The notes below the pieces were generated by a model, which ran no database searches, was not told the DNA's origin, and saw only the letters and a list, made by a program, of their open reading frames with translations. 64,000 bases of DNA from Pyxidicoccus sp. MSG2. GTDB taxonomy: Bacteria > Myxococcota > Myxococcia > Myxococcales > Myxococcaceae. Positions 51,109-59,204 of the stretch are shown in pieces (positions within the stretch are counted from its first letter, which is position 1; every line of letters starts with the position of its first letter). The stretch spans positions 11,967,001 to 12,031,000 of the forward strand of contig NZ_JAPNKC010000001.1 in the NCBI RefSeq assembly GCF_026626705.1, written 5' to 3'. A program made the position numbers and the translations under genes.

Positions 51109-52293
51109 TTACAGCGCGCGCTGATAGACGCGATACGTCTTCGAGCGCTGGGCGCCCATGGACTCGATGGCGCGGTTGACGAGGTGGTTGTCCTCCAGAG
51201 TCCAGGAGATCTCCCCACCCACGTAGCCCAGCTGCTTCGCCGTGCGCAGCGTGTCCAGGTACAGGATGGCGTCCAGGCCGCGGCGCCGGTAGCCCTCCTT
51301 GATGCCGAGGATGATGAGGCGCAGCCGGTTGATGCGCCGCGAGGCCAGCAGCAGCTTCGCCAGGCCGATGGGCAGGCCGAAGTGCGTGAGCCGCCCGCCG
51401 GCCGCCTTGATGGCCTGGTTCGCGTCGGGGACGGTGAGCGCGAAGGCCACCGGCTCGCCCTTCACCTCGGCCATCAGCGCCAGCTCCGGCCGGACGATGG
51501 CCTTCAGGTCCTTGGCCAGGTGGTCGAACTCGGCGTCGGTGAAGGGGACGAAGCCCCAGTTCTTCTCCCAGGCGGAGTTGTAGATGTCGCGGATGCGCTT
51601 CACCTCCGCGTCCATGTCCTTCATGTTCACCGGGCGCACGGTGACGCCCTCGCGCACGCGGAGCTTCTCGGCGATGCGCACCACCTTCTCCGGAGGCTGC
51701 GCGGAGGAGGACAGCTCGAAGGCGTACAGGTCCTTCGCCTTGGTGAGGCCGCACGCCTCCAGCAGCGCCGCGTAGTAGGGCGGGTTGTGCGGCATCATGA
51801 TGGCCGGGGGCGTGTCGAAGCCTTCAATCAGCAGGCCCCAGTCCTGGTTGGACGAGACGTTGGCCGGCCCGAGCATGGCGTTCATGCCCCGCTCGCGCAG
51901 CCACGCCGCCGCCGCGTCCAGCAGCGCCCGGGTGATGCCCGCGTCATTCACACACTCGAAGAGGCCGAAGAAGCCCTCCTTCGTGCCGTGGACCTCCATG
52001 TGGCGCGGGTTGCGGATGGCGGCGATGCGGCCCACCAACTCGCTGCCGCGCCGCGCGAGGAACAGCTCCACCTCGCCGTACTGGAAGAAGGGGTTCTTCT
52101 TCGGGTCCAGGAAGTCCTTGCGCTCCATCTCCAGCGGCATCACCCAGTTCGGGTCGCTCTTGTAGATGCCGTAGGGGAAGCGGATGAACTGCATCTTCTC
52201 CGCCGAGCCACGCACGGGAGTCACCTGCACGTCCGAGGGCAGGGGCGGGAGCGAAGGAGTCGCGGGCGAAGAAGGCTCGGCGGGGAGGGCCAT
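51109..52293 (-). CDS. GNAT-like N-acyltransferase, bacterial ceramide synthase candidate
   Basis: A 394-residue protein with features of the GNAT fold in its C-terminal half (LALMAEVKGEPVAFALTVPD then RLIILGIKEGYRRRGLDAIL, the acyl-CoA-binding pattern). The N-terminal half is similar in size and may be a second, divergent GNAT unit. It starts seven bases after the serine palmitoyltransferase gene and ends 19 bases before the epimerase gene. In the bacterial ceramide pathway an unusual acyltransferase (bCerS) N-acylates the amino intermediate; this is the matching position. The assignment is contextual. Confidence 0.7.
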   Translation of the reverse strand: MALPAEPSSPATPSLPPLPSDVQVTPVRGSAEKMQFIRFPYGIYKSDPNWVMPLEMERKDFLDPKKNPFFQYGEVELFLARRGSELVGRIAAIRNPRHMEVHGTKEGFFGLFECVNDAGITRALLDAAAAWLRERGMNAMLGPANVSSNQDWGLLIEGFDTPPAIMMPHNPPYYAALLEACGLTKAKDLYAFELSSSAQPPEKVVRIAEKLRVREGVTVRPVNMKDMDAEVKRIRDIYNSAWEKNWGFVPFTDAEFDHLAKDLKAIVRPELALMAEVKGEPVAFALTVPDANQAIKAAGGRLTHFGLPIGLAKLLLASRRINRLRLIILGIKEGYRRRGLDAILYLDTLRTAKQLGYVGGEISWTLEDNHLVNRAIESMGAQRSKTYRVYQRAL

Positions 52294-52300
52294 GGGTGCT

Positions 52301-53851
52301 CTAGTTCCTGTCTTCGGACTGCGTGCCGTTGGTGCCGTTGCGCATGAAGAAGTGAGCGCCCTTCTCCAGCAGGAGGCCCGGCAGCTCGCCCCGCTTCTCC
52401 CACAGCTTCATGGGGGCGTTGCCCAGCTTGCGCAGGTCATCCGGCTGCAGGTTGGCGGCGCGCCAGGTGAGCTGCTCCACCGCGTCGAAGAGCTTGCCGG
52501 CCACCTCGCGCGAGGACATGCGCGACAGCTGCTCCAGCGTGAGGCCGCCCTTGTCCGCGAGCAGGCCCGCGGAGCCGGCCGCCCACGTCTCGCTGGCCTT
52601 GTTGTGCAGCACGCGGGTGCCCGGCCGGGCGATCTTCACCGGCTCGTACACCGTGGGGCGCGTCTCCGGAATCACGTTCAGCTTGCGGCCGATGGTCTCG
52701 AAGGTGTCCAGCACGCGGTCCAGCTGCGCGTCCGTGTGCGTGGCCATGTACGAGGTGCGGATGAGCGCGTGGCCCGCCTCCACCGCCGGCGGAATCACCG
52801 GGTTGGCGAAGACGCCCGCCTCGTGCAGCGCGCGCCAGAAGCGGAAGCACTTCACCTGGTCGCCGATGTGCACCGGCACCACCGGCGTCACCGACACGCC
52901 CGTGTCGAAGCCCATGGCGCGGAAGCCGTTGTGCATCTTCTCCGCGATGTCCAGCAGCCGCTCGCGGCGCTGCGGCTCGGCCTCGATGATCTCCAGCGCC
53001 TTGAGCGCCGCGGCGATGGAGGCCGGCGTCATGGACGCGGAGAAGATGACCGAGCGCGCCTTGTGGCGGATGTAGTTGATGACCTCGAAGGGGCCCGCGA
53101 GCACGCCGCCCAGCGACGCGAAGCTCTTGGAGAACGTCCCCATCACGAGGTCCGTCTCCTTCTCCAGGCCGAAGTACTCGGAGGTGCCGCGGCCCTTGTC
53201 GCCCAGCACGCCCATGGAGTGGGCGTCATCCGTCATCACGCGGGCGTTGTAGTGCTTCGCCAGCTCCACGATGCGGGGCAGGTTGCAGATGTCGCCCTCC
53301 ATGGAGAAGACGCCGTCGGTGACGATGATCTTGCCCGCGTTGGGCTCCGCCTGGGCCAGCAGCTGCTCCAGGTGGTCCATGTCGTTGTGGCGGAACTTGC
53401 GCTCGGTGGCGAAGGACAGGCGGATGCCGTCCACCAGCGACGCGTGGTTCTGCCGGTCGCTGAAGACGATGTCGTGCCGGCCGAGGATGGACGCCAGCGC
53501 CAGGTTCGTCTGGAAGCCGGTGGAGATGACGATGGCGGCCTCGCGGTTGAGGAACTTCGCCAGCTTCGCCTCCAGCTCCTCGTGCAGCGCCAGCGTGCCG
53601 TTGAGCAGGCGCGAGCCGGAGCACGTGGTGCCAAACTTCTCCACCGCCTTGATGGCGGCTTCCTTCACGCGCGGATCCGCGGAGAGGCCCAGGTAGTTGT
53701 TGGACCCCACCATGACGACCCGCCGTCCCTCGATCTCGACCTCGGTGGCGCCGTGCGACGCTTCGATGGCTCGGAAGTACGGGTAGAGGCCCGTGGCCTT
53801 CGCGATGCGGTAGTCCTTCCAGTTACTGCACTTGTCGAAGACGTCGCTCAT
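52301..53851 (-). CDS. spt: Serine palmitoyltransferase (alpha-oxoamine synthase family)
   Basis: A 516-residue PLP enzyme. Family segments are VGSNNYLGL, GTTCSGSRLLNGT, NHASLVDGIRL, TDDAHSMGVLGDKG and the PLP-Lys segment GTFSKSFASLGG (K242). These mark alpha-oxoamine synthases: serine palmitoyltransferase, BioF, Kbl, HemA. The SPT identity is favoured by the following GNAT-like and epimerase genes and by the known presence of ceramides in Myxococcus. It joins serine to a fatty acyl thioester to give 3-keto-sphinganine. Residues after about 400 are an extra roughly 100-residue tail not needed for the fold. Confidence 0.85.
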   Translation of the reverse strand: MSDVFDKCSNWKDYRIAKATGLYPYFRAIEASHGATEVEIEGRRVVMVGSNNYLGLSADPRVKEAAIKAVEKFGTTCSGSRLLNGTLALHEELEAKLAKFLNREAAIVISTGFQTNLALASILGRHDIVFSDRQNHASLVDGIRLSFATERKFRHNDMDHLEQLLAQAEPNAGKIIVTDGVFSMEGDICNLPRIVELAKHYNARVMTDDAHSMGVLGDKGRGTSEYFGLEKETDLVMGTFSKSFASLGGVLAGPFEVINYIRHKARSVIFSASMTPASIAAALKALEIIEAEPQRRERLLDIAEKMHNGFRAMGFDTGVSVTPVVPVHIGDQVKCFRFWRALHEAGVFANPVIPPAVEAGHALIRTSYMATHTDAQLDRVLDTFETIGRKLNVIPETRPTVYEPVKIARPGTRVLHNKASETWAAGSAGLLADKGGLTLEQLSRMSSREVAGKLFDAVEQLTWRAANLQPDDLRKLGNAPMKLWEKRGELPGLLLEKGAHFFMRNGTNGTQSEDRN

Positions 53852-54120
53852 GGGTGGTCTTTCTTGAAGCTGCGTCGGGAGGGTGGATCCTCTTGGGGGG
53901 ACTGCGGATCTCCGGCCGCCAGCCCATGCAGGGCTCGTTCCGACATCGGAAATCTGCGTCCAGCGACCTCCCACGGGGGACGCGGGGCCGTGAATAAAGA
54001 GGGTTAGCGGCAGTGTCAAGGCGCGGACTGTTGCTCGGGTCTCGTGCAAGGGCTCCTTACCGGACCCATGGCTTGACAGCACCGTGACTTTGATGGCACG
54101 CCGCCGCGACACGAGCGTTG

Positions 54121-54207
54121 TCCAGTGGATACTGGAAACCACCGTGTGAAGATGGCTGCACGCCCGCCGGAGGGCCTCCGGAGGCCTGGAAGACTTCGTC
54201 CAGGCCT
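54121..54207. promoter_or_regulatory. Cluster of inverted repeats in the spt/RND divergent region
   Basis: Three perfect repeats lie in one 87-base stretch of the spt-RND gap (53852-54272). TCCAGT (54121-54126) pairs with ACTGGA (54131-54136). GCCTCCGGAGGC (54174-54185) is a 12-bp palindrome. AGGCCTGGA (54182-54190) pairs with TCCAGGCCT (54199-54207) over an 8-base loop. The density suggests an operator controlling both divergent operons. The rest of the gap shows no gene. Confidence 0.45.
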
Positions 54208-54229
54208 GTTGTTTGCGGGGGCTATTGAC

Positions 54230-54245
54230 TGGCTGGGAATTTGCT
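54230..54245 (+). promoter_or_regulatory. Sigma-54-like promoter upstream of the RND gene
   Basis: TGGCTG-N5-TTGCT has the required GG and GC ten bases apart, with two mismatches in the -24 box. Transcription would begin near 54256, leaving a leader of about 17 bases. It is weaker than the mlaD example. Confidence 0.35.
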
Positions 54246-54272
54246 TTCCCCGGCCTTCATCGAGGAGTGACG

Positions 54273-56807
54273 GTGGCCAGGTCGCTGCGACAGCGGTGGT
54301 TCGAGGGATTCATCCAGGCGGCCGTGTCCCGTCCGTGGCAGGTGCTGCTCGTCTTCGCGCTCCTGGCCGTCGGCGGTATGGCGCTGGCGTCGCGGTTGGA
54401 GTTCCGGGGGTCGTTCGTGGAGCTGCTCCCCCAGGGCGCCCGCGAAGTCCAAGACCTGACACGCGTGTCACAGAAGGCGGGCGGGGACGGGTACCTCGTG
54501 GTCCTGGCGAAGGGGGACACCCCCGAGCGGCTGAGGGCCTACGCGGCGGAGCTGAAGGGCCGTTTGGAGGCGCTCCCGGAGGTCCGCTACGTCGAGCACA
54601 GCTATGACGTGGACTTCTTCCGCCGACACGGTCTGCTGCTGCTTCCGGCCGAGAAACTGGCGGAGCTGCGCAAGGACCTCGAGGCCCGGGTGCGCTACGA
54701 GCGCCAGCAGGCCAACCCCTTCTACATCGACCTGGGAGCCACGCCTCCGCCCGCGGACTTCGAGGAGATCTCCAAGAAGTACACGCCCAACGCGCCCATG
54801 AAGGAGTACCTGGCGAACGCGGACGGCACCGAGGTCTACCTGATGCTCAAGCCGTCGGGGACGGCGGGGGACCTGGACTTCGCGCGGCGCTTCGTGGAGC
54901 TGGCCATGGGCACTGGCCGCACGCTCGCGGCGGAGCGCTACCCCGCGGTGAAGCTGGAGGCGACGGGCAACTTCCAGAACCGCATCGAAGAGGACGCGGT
55001 GATGCGCAGTGACTTGTCGCGCGCCGGCATCCTCTCCGCCCTGATTGCCGTGGGCCTCATCCTGCTGGCTACCCGGCGCATCGCCGCGCTGGCCGTGGTG
55101 GGCCTTCCCGTGGTGGTGGGCATCCTGCTCACGTTCGGCTTCGCGCAGGTCTTCATCGGCCACCTCAATGTGGTGACGGGCTTCCTCGTCGCCATCCTCA
55201 TCGGCCTGGGCATCGAGTACGGCGTGCACCTGTGCATGCGGTACTGGGAGGAGCGCGAGCACCTCTCCGCGCGTGAGGCGCTGACGGCGGCGGTGGGCGG
55301 CACCTTCAGCGGGGCCGTCACCTCGGCGCTGACCAACGCGGCGGCGTTCTTCGTGCTGCTGCTGGCGCAGTTCCACGCCTTCAACCAGTTCGGCCTGCTG
55401 GCCGGCATGGGCGTGCTGCTGGCGGTGCTGGCGGCGTACGCCATGGGCCCCTCGCTGCTGGCCATCGCGGAGCGGCTGCGCCCCGCGCGCAAGGACGCGC
55501 CGGTGGCCGTGGCGTCGACGGATGCGCCTGCCGCGGCCGCCTCGGCGGTGGCTCCGATGGCGGCGAAGCCGGAGCGCGAGTGGAAGCGCTGGCCCACGTC
55601 GGTCATCGCGGGCATCGCCCTGGCGGTGGTGGCCTTCGCGGGCTTCTCCGTGGCCATTGCTCCGAAGCTGGGCTTCGAGACGGACATGCGCAAGCTGAAG
55701 GGTGACTCGCCGGCCTCGCGTCTGGACGACCACGTCACCGAGCAGCTCGGCCAGCCGCTCAACCCGGCCATCTTCCTGGTGGACGACGTGAAGCAGGCCG
55801 CGCAGGTGGAGGCCATCATCGCGGAGGTGAAGCGCAAGAATGGCGCGGACTCCGTGTTCCTGCGCACCACGTCCCTCAACGACCTGGTGCCGCATGACCT
55901 GCAGCGCCGCGAGGCGGAGATCGCCGGCATCCGCACGCTGCTCCACGGGCTTCCCGAGTCGGCGCGCGAGGATGTGCGGCTGAAGGACTTCACGCAGATG
56001 CTGGAGTCGAAGCCGTACGGGCTGGACTCGCTGCCGGTGGAGGTCCGCCGCCGCTTCGAGGCCACGGACGGCAAGGGCACGTTCCTGCTGCTGTTCCCCT
56101 CGGTGTCCAACTACGACACGGACGACCTGAAGCGCTGGGCGGCGCAGATCGACCAGGTGGTGGAGGGCACGAAGGCGCGCGGCATCGACATGGCGGTGCT
56201 GGACAGCAACCGCATCGCCGCGCGCATCTTCGCGCTGGTTCGCGGGGACGGTCCGCTCATCCTCTGGTCCGCGGCCGGCGTGGTGTTCTTCGTCATCCTG
56301 CTCAGCCTTCGCAGCTTCAAGCGCGCGCTGCTCGTCACCGGGCCGCTGTTCCTGGGCATGACGTGCCTGGCGGGCGGCATGTACCTCTTCGACGTGCAGC
56401 TCAACTTCATCAACGCGGTGGTGCTGCCGAACCTGCTTGCCATCGCCGTGGACAACTCGGTGCACCTGTTCCACCGGTACGAGGAAGAGGGGCCCGGCTC
56501 GCTCGGCAAGGTGGTGCGGCACACGGGGCTGGCGGCCGTGGTGGCCACGCTGTCGAACGCGGCGGGCTACGGAGCGCTGCTCATCGCCAACCACCAGGGG
56601 CTGCGCAGCATCGGACAGATTGCGCTGCTCGGGGTCGTGTGCACCTTCCTGGGGACCACGGTCTTCTTCCCCGCGATGCTCGCCTTGCTGGAGCGGTGGA
56701 AGGCGCGGAAGACCGCCGCGGTGGGGGAGGGTGCCCTCGTGCGGAGCCTCGAGCTCGGGATGCCTGGCGTCGGCAATGAGTCGCCGGGGGAGCGGAAGTC
56801 GGCGTGA
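54273..56807 (+). CDS. RND/MMPL-family lipid exporter
   Basis: An 844-residue membrane protein with two repeats of one N-terminal helix, a large periplasmic loop and five more helices (clusters about 250-420 and 670-820). The GTG at 54273 has GAGGAG five bases upstream. Segments such as ILIGLGIEYGVHLCMRYWEE and LAIAVDNSVHLFHRYEEE carry the acidic residues thought to relay protons in MMPL/HpnN-type exporters. These move lipids such as hopanoids, mycolates or glycolipids. It is divergent from the ceramide operon and overlaps the PAP2 gene, so its cargo may be a sphingolipid. That is inference. Confidence 0.85.
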   Translation: MARSLRQRWFEGFIQAAVSRPWQVLLVFALLAVGGMALASRLEFRGSFVELLPQGAREVQDLTRVSQKAGGDGYLVVLAKGDTPERLRAYAAELKGRLEALPEVRYVEHSYDVDFFRRHGLLLLPAEKLAELRKDLEARVRYERQQANPFYIDLGATPPPADFEEISKKYTPNAPMKEYLANADGTEVYLMLKPSGTAGDLDFARRFVELAMGTGRTLAAERYPAVKLEATGNFQNRIEEDAVMRSDLSRAGILSALIAVGLILLATRRIAALAVVGLPVVVGILLTFGFAQVFIGHLNVVTGFLVAILIGLGIEYGVHLCMRYWEEREHLSAREALTAAVGGTFSGAVTSALTNAAAFFVLLLAQFHAFNQFGLLAGMGVLLAVLAAYAMGPSLLAIAERLRPARKDAPVAVASTDAPAAAASAVAPMAAKPEREWKRWPTSVIAGIALAVVAFAGFSVAIAPKLGFETDMRKLKGDSPASRLDDHVTEQLGQPLNPAIFLVDDVKQAAQVEAIIAEVKRKNGADSVFLRTTSLNDLVPHDLQRREAEIAGIRTLLHGLPESAREDVRLKDFTQMLESKPYGLDSLPVEVRRRFEATDGKGTFLLLFPSVSNYDTDDLKRWAAQIDQVVEGTKARGIDMAVLDSNRIAARIFALVRGDGPLILWSAAGVVFFVILLSLRSFKRALLVTGPLFLGMTCLAGGMYLFDVQLNFINAVVLPNLLAIAVDNSVHLFHRYEEEGPGSLGKVVRHTGLAAVVATLSNAAGYGALLIANHQGLRSIGQIALLGVVCTFLGTTVFFPAMLALLERWKARKTAAVGEGALVRSLELGMPGVGNESPGERKSA

Positions 56808-57781
56808 GCTCCGGAACCTCCCATCATCGTCGCGGCCTGCTCGCGCGGAATCACGACCGCGAGGTGCAGGTGCACCTCACCTCGGTCGACCTCGTCGTCC
56901 TGGTCGCCTGCTCACTGGGCGCGCTGGTGCTCATGGGCCCGGGGCGCTGGGCGCCGGGCGCGCTGCGAAACGCCGGTCTGTTCGCCCTCATGGCCGCCGG
57001 CCCGCTGGTGCTCCGCACGCTGGAGGCCTCCTTTCCGAAGCAGCGGTGGCTCACCACGGCGGCGGACTGGTGGCTGTTGCCGGTGGCGGTGCTGACGCAC
57101 GGCTGGCTGTCGCCGGTGGTGGACACGCTCAACCCCATCCTGAAGGACGCGCAGCTGGTCGCCGCCGACCAGAAACTGTTCGGCTTCCAGGCGGCGGTGG
57201 AGCTGGCGCACCGCGTCCCGCCGTGGCTCAACGACATCCTCCTCATCTGCTACTACGGCCACTTCGTCTGGCCGCTGGTGCTGGGCGTGGCGCTGTACCG
57301 GCGGGCGCGCGGCGTCTCCTCGGACTTCAGCGAGTACCTCACCGGGCTGGGGATGTTGTTCCTGTTCAACTACGCGGCGTACGCGCTGGTGCCCGCGGTG
57401 GGGCCGCGCTACTTCCTCATCGGCTCGTTCGACGGGCCGCTGCAGGGCGCGATGCTGACGCCGGTGCTGGACTCGCTGATGCGCGCGCCGAGGTACGCCC
57501 GGGACTGCTTCCCCTCGGGCCACACCGGCACCACGCTGCTGGTGCTCTTCTACGCGTGGCGGTTCCACCGGCCGCTGTTCTGGATCATGCTGGGGCCGGG
57601 CATCGGCCTCGTCATCGCCACCCTGGCCGGGCGCTTCCACTACGCCACGGACCTGGTGTGCGCGGTCCCCCTGGTGATGGTGGTGGCGGGGCTGGCCCTG
57701 GGCCTTTGCCGCGCCGCCCGCCAGCGTGAAGGCGAGAGGGCCGCGCGTTCCGTCCCCGTGGACGCTATCGTACGGCCCTGA
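56804..57781 (+). CDS. PAP2-superfamily membrane protein, Aur1-like
   Basis: A 325-residue protein with about six to eight transmembrane segments. The acid-phosphatase-type active site reads CFPSGHTGTTLL near 230 and GRFHYATDLV near 270, giving the two catalytic His. A preceding VPAVGPRYF segment is typical of the PAP2_3/Aur1 branch. In eukaryotes Aur1 moves phosphoinositol to ceramide; other members are lipid phosphatases. The GTG start overlaps the RND stop in GTGA, so both are in one operon beside the ceramide genes. A sphingolipid headgroup transferase or phosphatase is the favoured guess. Confidence 0.75.
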   Translation: MSSGTSHHRRGLLARNHDREVQVHLTSVDLVVLVACSLGALVLMGPGRWAPGALRNAGLFALMAAGPLVLRTLEASFPKQRWLTTAADWWLLPVAVLTHGWLSPVVDTLNPILKDAQLVAADQKLFGFQAAVELAHRVPPWLNDILLICYYGHFVWPLVLGVALYRRARGVSSDFSEYLTGLGMLFLFNYAAYALVPAVGPRYFLIGSFDGPLQGAMLTPVLDSLMRAPRYARDCFPSGHTGTTLLVLFYAWRFHRPLFWIMLGPGIGLVIATLAGRFHYATDLVCAVPLVMVVAGLALGLCRAARQREGERAARSVPVDAIVRP

Positions 57782-57847
57782 GAGCCGGCCGGCCCCCGCG
57801 TCGCACCCAAACCCCCATCAGGGCCCGGCCATGAGGAGCCTCCTTCC

Positions 57848-59041
57848 ATGTCCCGGCCCGCGTTCGCGCAGCGAGTCACCCGCTTCGGCACCACCGTCTT
57901 CTCCGAGTTCAGTGCGCTGGCCGCGAAGCACGGCGCCGTCAACCTGGGGCAGGGGTTTCCGGACTTCGACGGGCCGGACGCCGTCAAGGAGGCCGCGCAG
58001 AAGGCCATCCGCGACGGCGTGAATCAGTACGCCATGGGCATGGGCGCGAAGGACCTCCGCGTCGCCATCGCCGAGCACGCCGCGCGCTTCTACGGCCAGC
58101 AGGTGGACCCGGACACCATGGTGACGGTGACGAGCGGCGCCACCGAGGCCATCCTCGACGTGATGCTGGGCCTGGTGGACCCGGGCGACGAGGTGGTGGC
58201 CTTCGAGCCGTTCTACGACTCGTACGACGCCAACATCACCTTCGTGGGTGCCACCGCGCGCTACGTGCCGCTGCGCCCGCCGGACGCGTCCCACGCGGAG
58301 TGGTGGTTCGACCGGGACGAGGTGCGCGCCGCCTTCAGCCCGCGCACGCGGCTGCTCATCCTCAACTCGCCGCACAACCCCACCGGGAAGGTGTTCACCC
58401 GCGAGGAGTTCGAGTTCCTCGGCGGGCTGTGCGCCGAGCACGACACGAAGATCCTCTCGGACGAGGTGTACGAGCACATCGTCTTCGCGCCGGCGAAGCA
58501 CCTGCGCCCGGCCACGCTACCGGGGCTCGCTGAGCGCACCGTCACGGTAAGCAGCGGAGGCAAGACGTTCAGCCTCACCGGGTGGAAGGTGGGCTGGGTC
58601 ATCGCGCCGCCGCCGCTGCGGGATGCCGTGCAGCGGGCACACCAGTTCGTGACGTTCGCCACGGCATCGCCGCTGCAGGCGGCCATGGCGGCGGCGCTGC
58701 GGCTGCCGGACGCGTACTACGCGGAGCTGGCGGCGACGTACGCGGCGAAGCGGGAGCGGCTGCTCGGCGGCCTGCGCGAGGCGGGGCTGACGGCCTTCGC
58801 GCCGCAGGGCAGCTACTTCATCCTCGCGGACATCGCGAAGTACGGCTTCGCGGATGACATCGCCTTCTGCCGCCACCTCGTGTCCGAGGTCGGCGTGGCC
58901 GGCATTCCGCCGAGCGTCTTCTACAGCCCCGAGCACCGCCACCTGGGCCAGGGCATGGCGCGCTTCGCCTTCTGCAAGACGGACGCGGTGCTGGACGAGG
59001 CAGTACGGCGCCTGCGCGCGAAGCTGGCGCCGAAGCGCTGA
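57848..59041 (+). CDS. Class I/II aminotransferase (kynurenine/methionine type)
   Basis: A 397-residue PLP enzyme. Segments are VNLGQGFPDFDGP near 35, the NSPHNPTGKVF motif near 180, SDEVYEHIVF, and the PLP-Lys segment SGGKTFSLTGWKVGW near 240. These match the YbdL/KAT branch, which transaminates methionine, kynurenine or aromatic amino acids to 2-oxo acids. The start follows a weak ribosome site. A 10-bp hairpin lies just after the stop. Confidence 0.88.
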   Translation: MSRPAFAQRVTRFGTTVFSEFSALAAKHGAVNLGQGFPDFDGPDAVKEAAQKAIRDGVNQYAMGMGAKDLRVAIAEHAARFYGQQVDPDTMVTVTSGATEAILDVMLGLVDPGDEVVAFEPFYDSYDANITFVGATARYVPLRPPDASHAEWWFDRDEVRAAFSPRTRLLILNSPHNPTGKVFTREEFEFLGGLCAEHDTKILSDEVYEHIVFAPAKHLRPATLPGLAERTVTVSSGGKTFSLTGWKVGWVIAPPPLRDAVQRAHQFVTFATASPLQAAMAAALRLPDAYYAELAATYAAKRERLLGGLREAGLTAFAPQGSYFILADIAKYGFADDIAFCRHLVSEVGVAGIPPSVFYSPEHRHLGQGMARFAFCKTDAVLDEAVRRLRAKLAPKR

Positions 59042-59052
59042 AAGAGACGGTG

Positions 59053-59079
59053 CGGCGTCAGCGCTCCAAGCTGACGCCG
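59053..59079 (+). terminator. Hairpin after the aminotransferase gene
   Basis: CGGCGTCAGC (59053-59062) pairs perfectly with GCTGACGCCG (59070-59079) over a 7-base loop, 12 bases after the stop. No T-tract follows. Confidence 0.6.
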
Positions 59080-59204
59080 AGCCAGGCCGTGGTGCCGCCT
59101 GCGTGCGAAGCTGGTGCTGCGGCGCTGCGCAACGGCATCAACGCCGCGGGCCTTGCGAGGGGAGGGGACGGGAACACCCCTCCGCCCCGCCACGGTCCGG
59201 CGCG

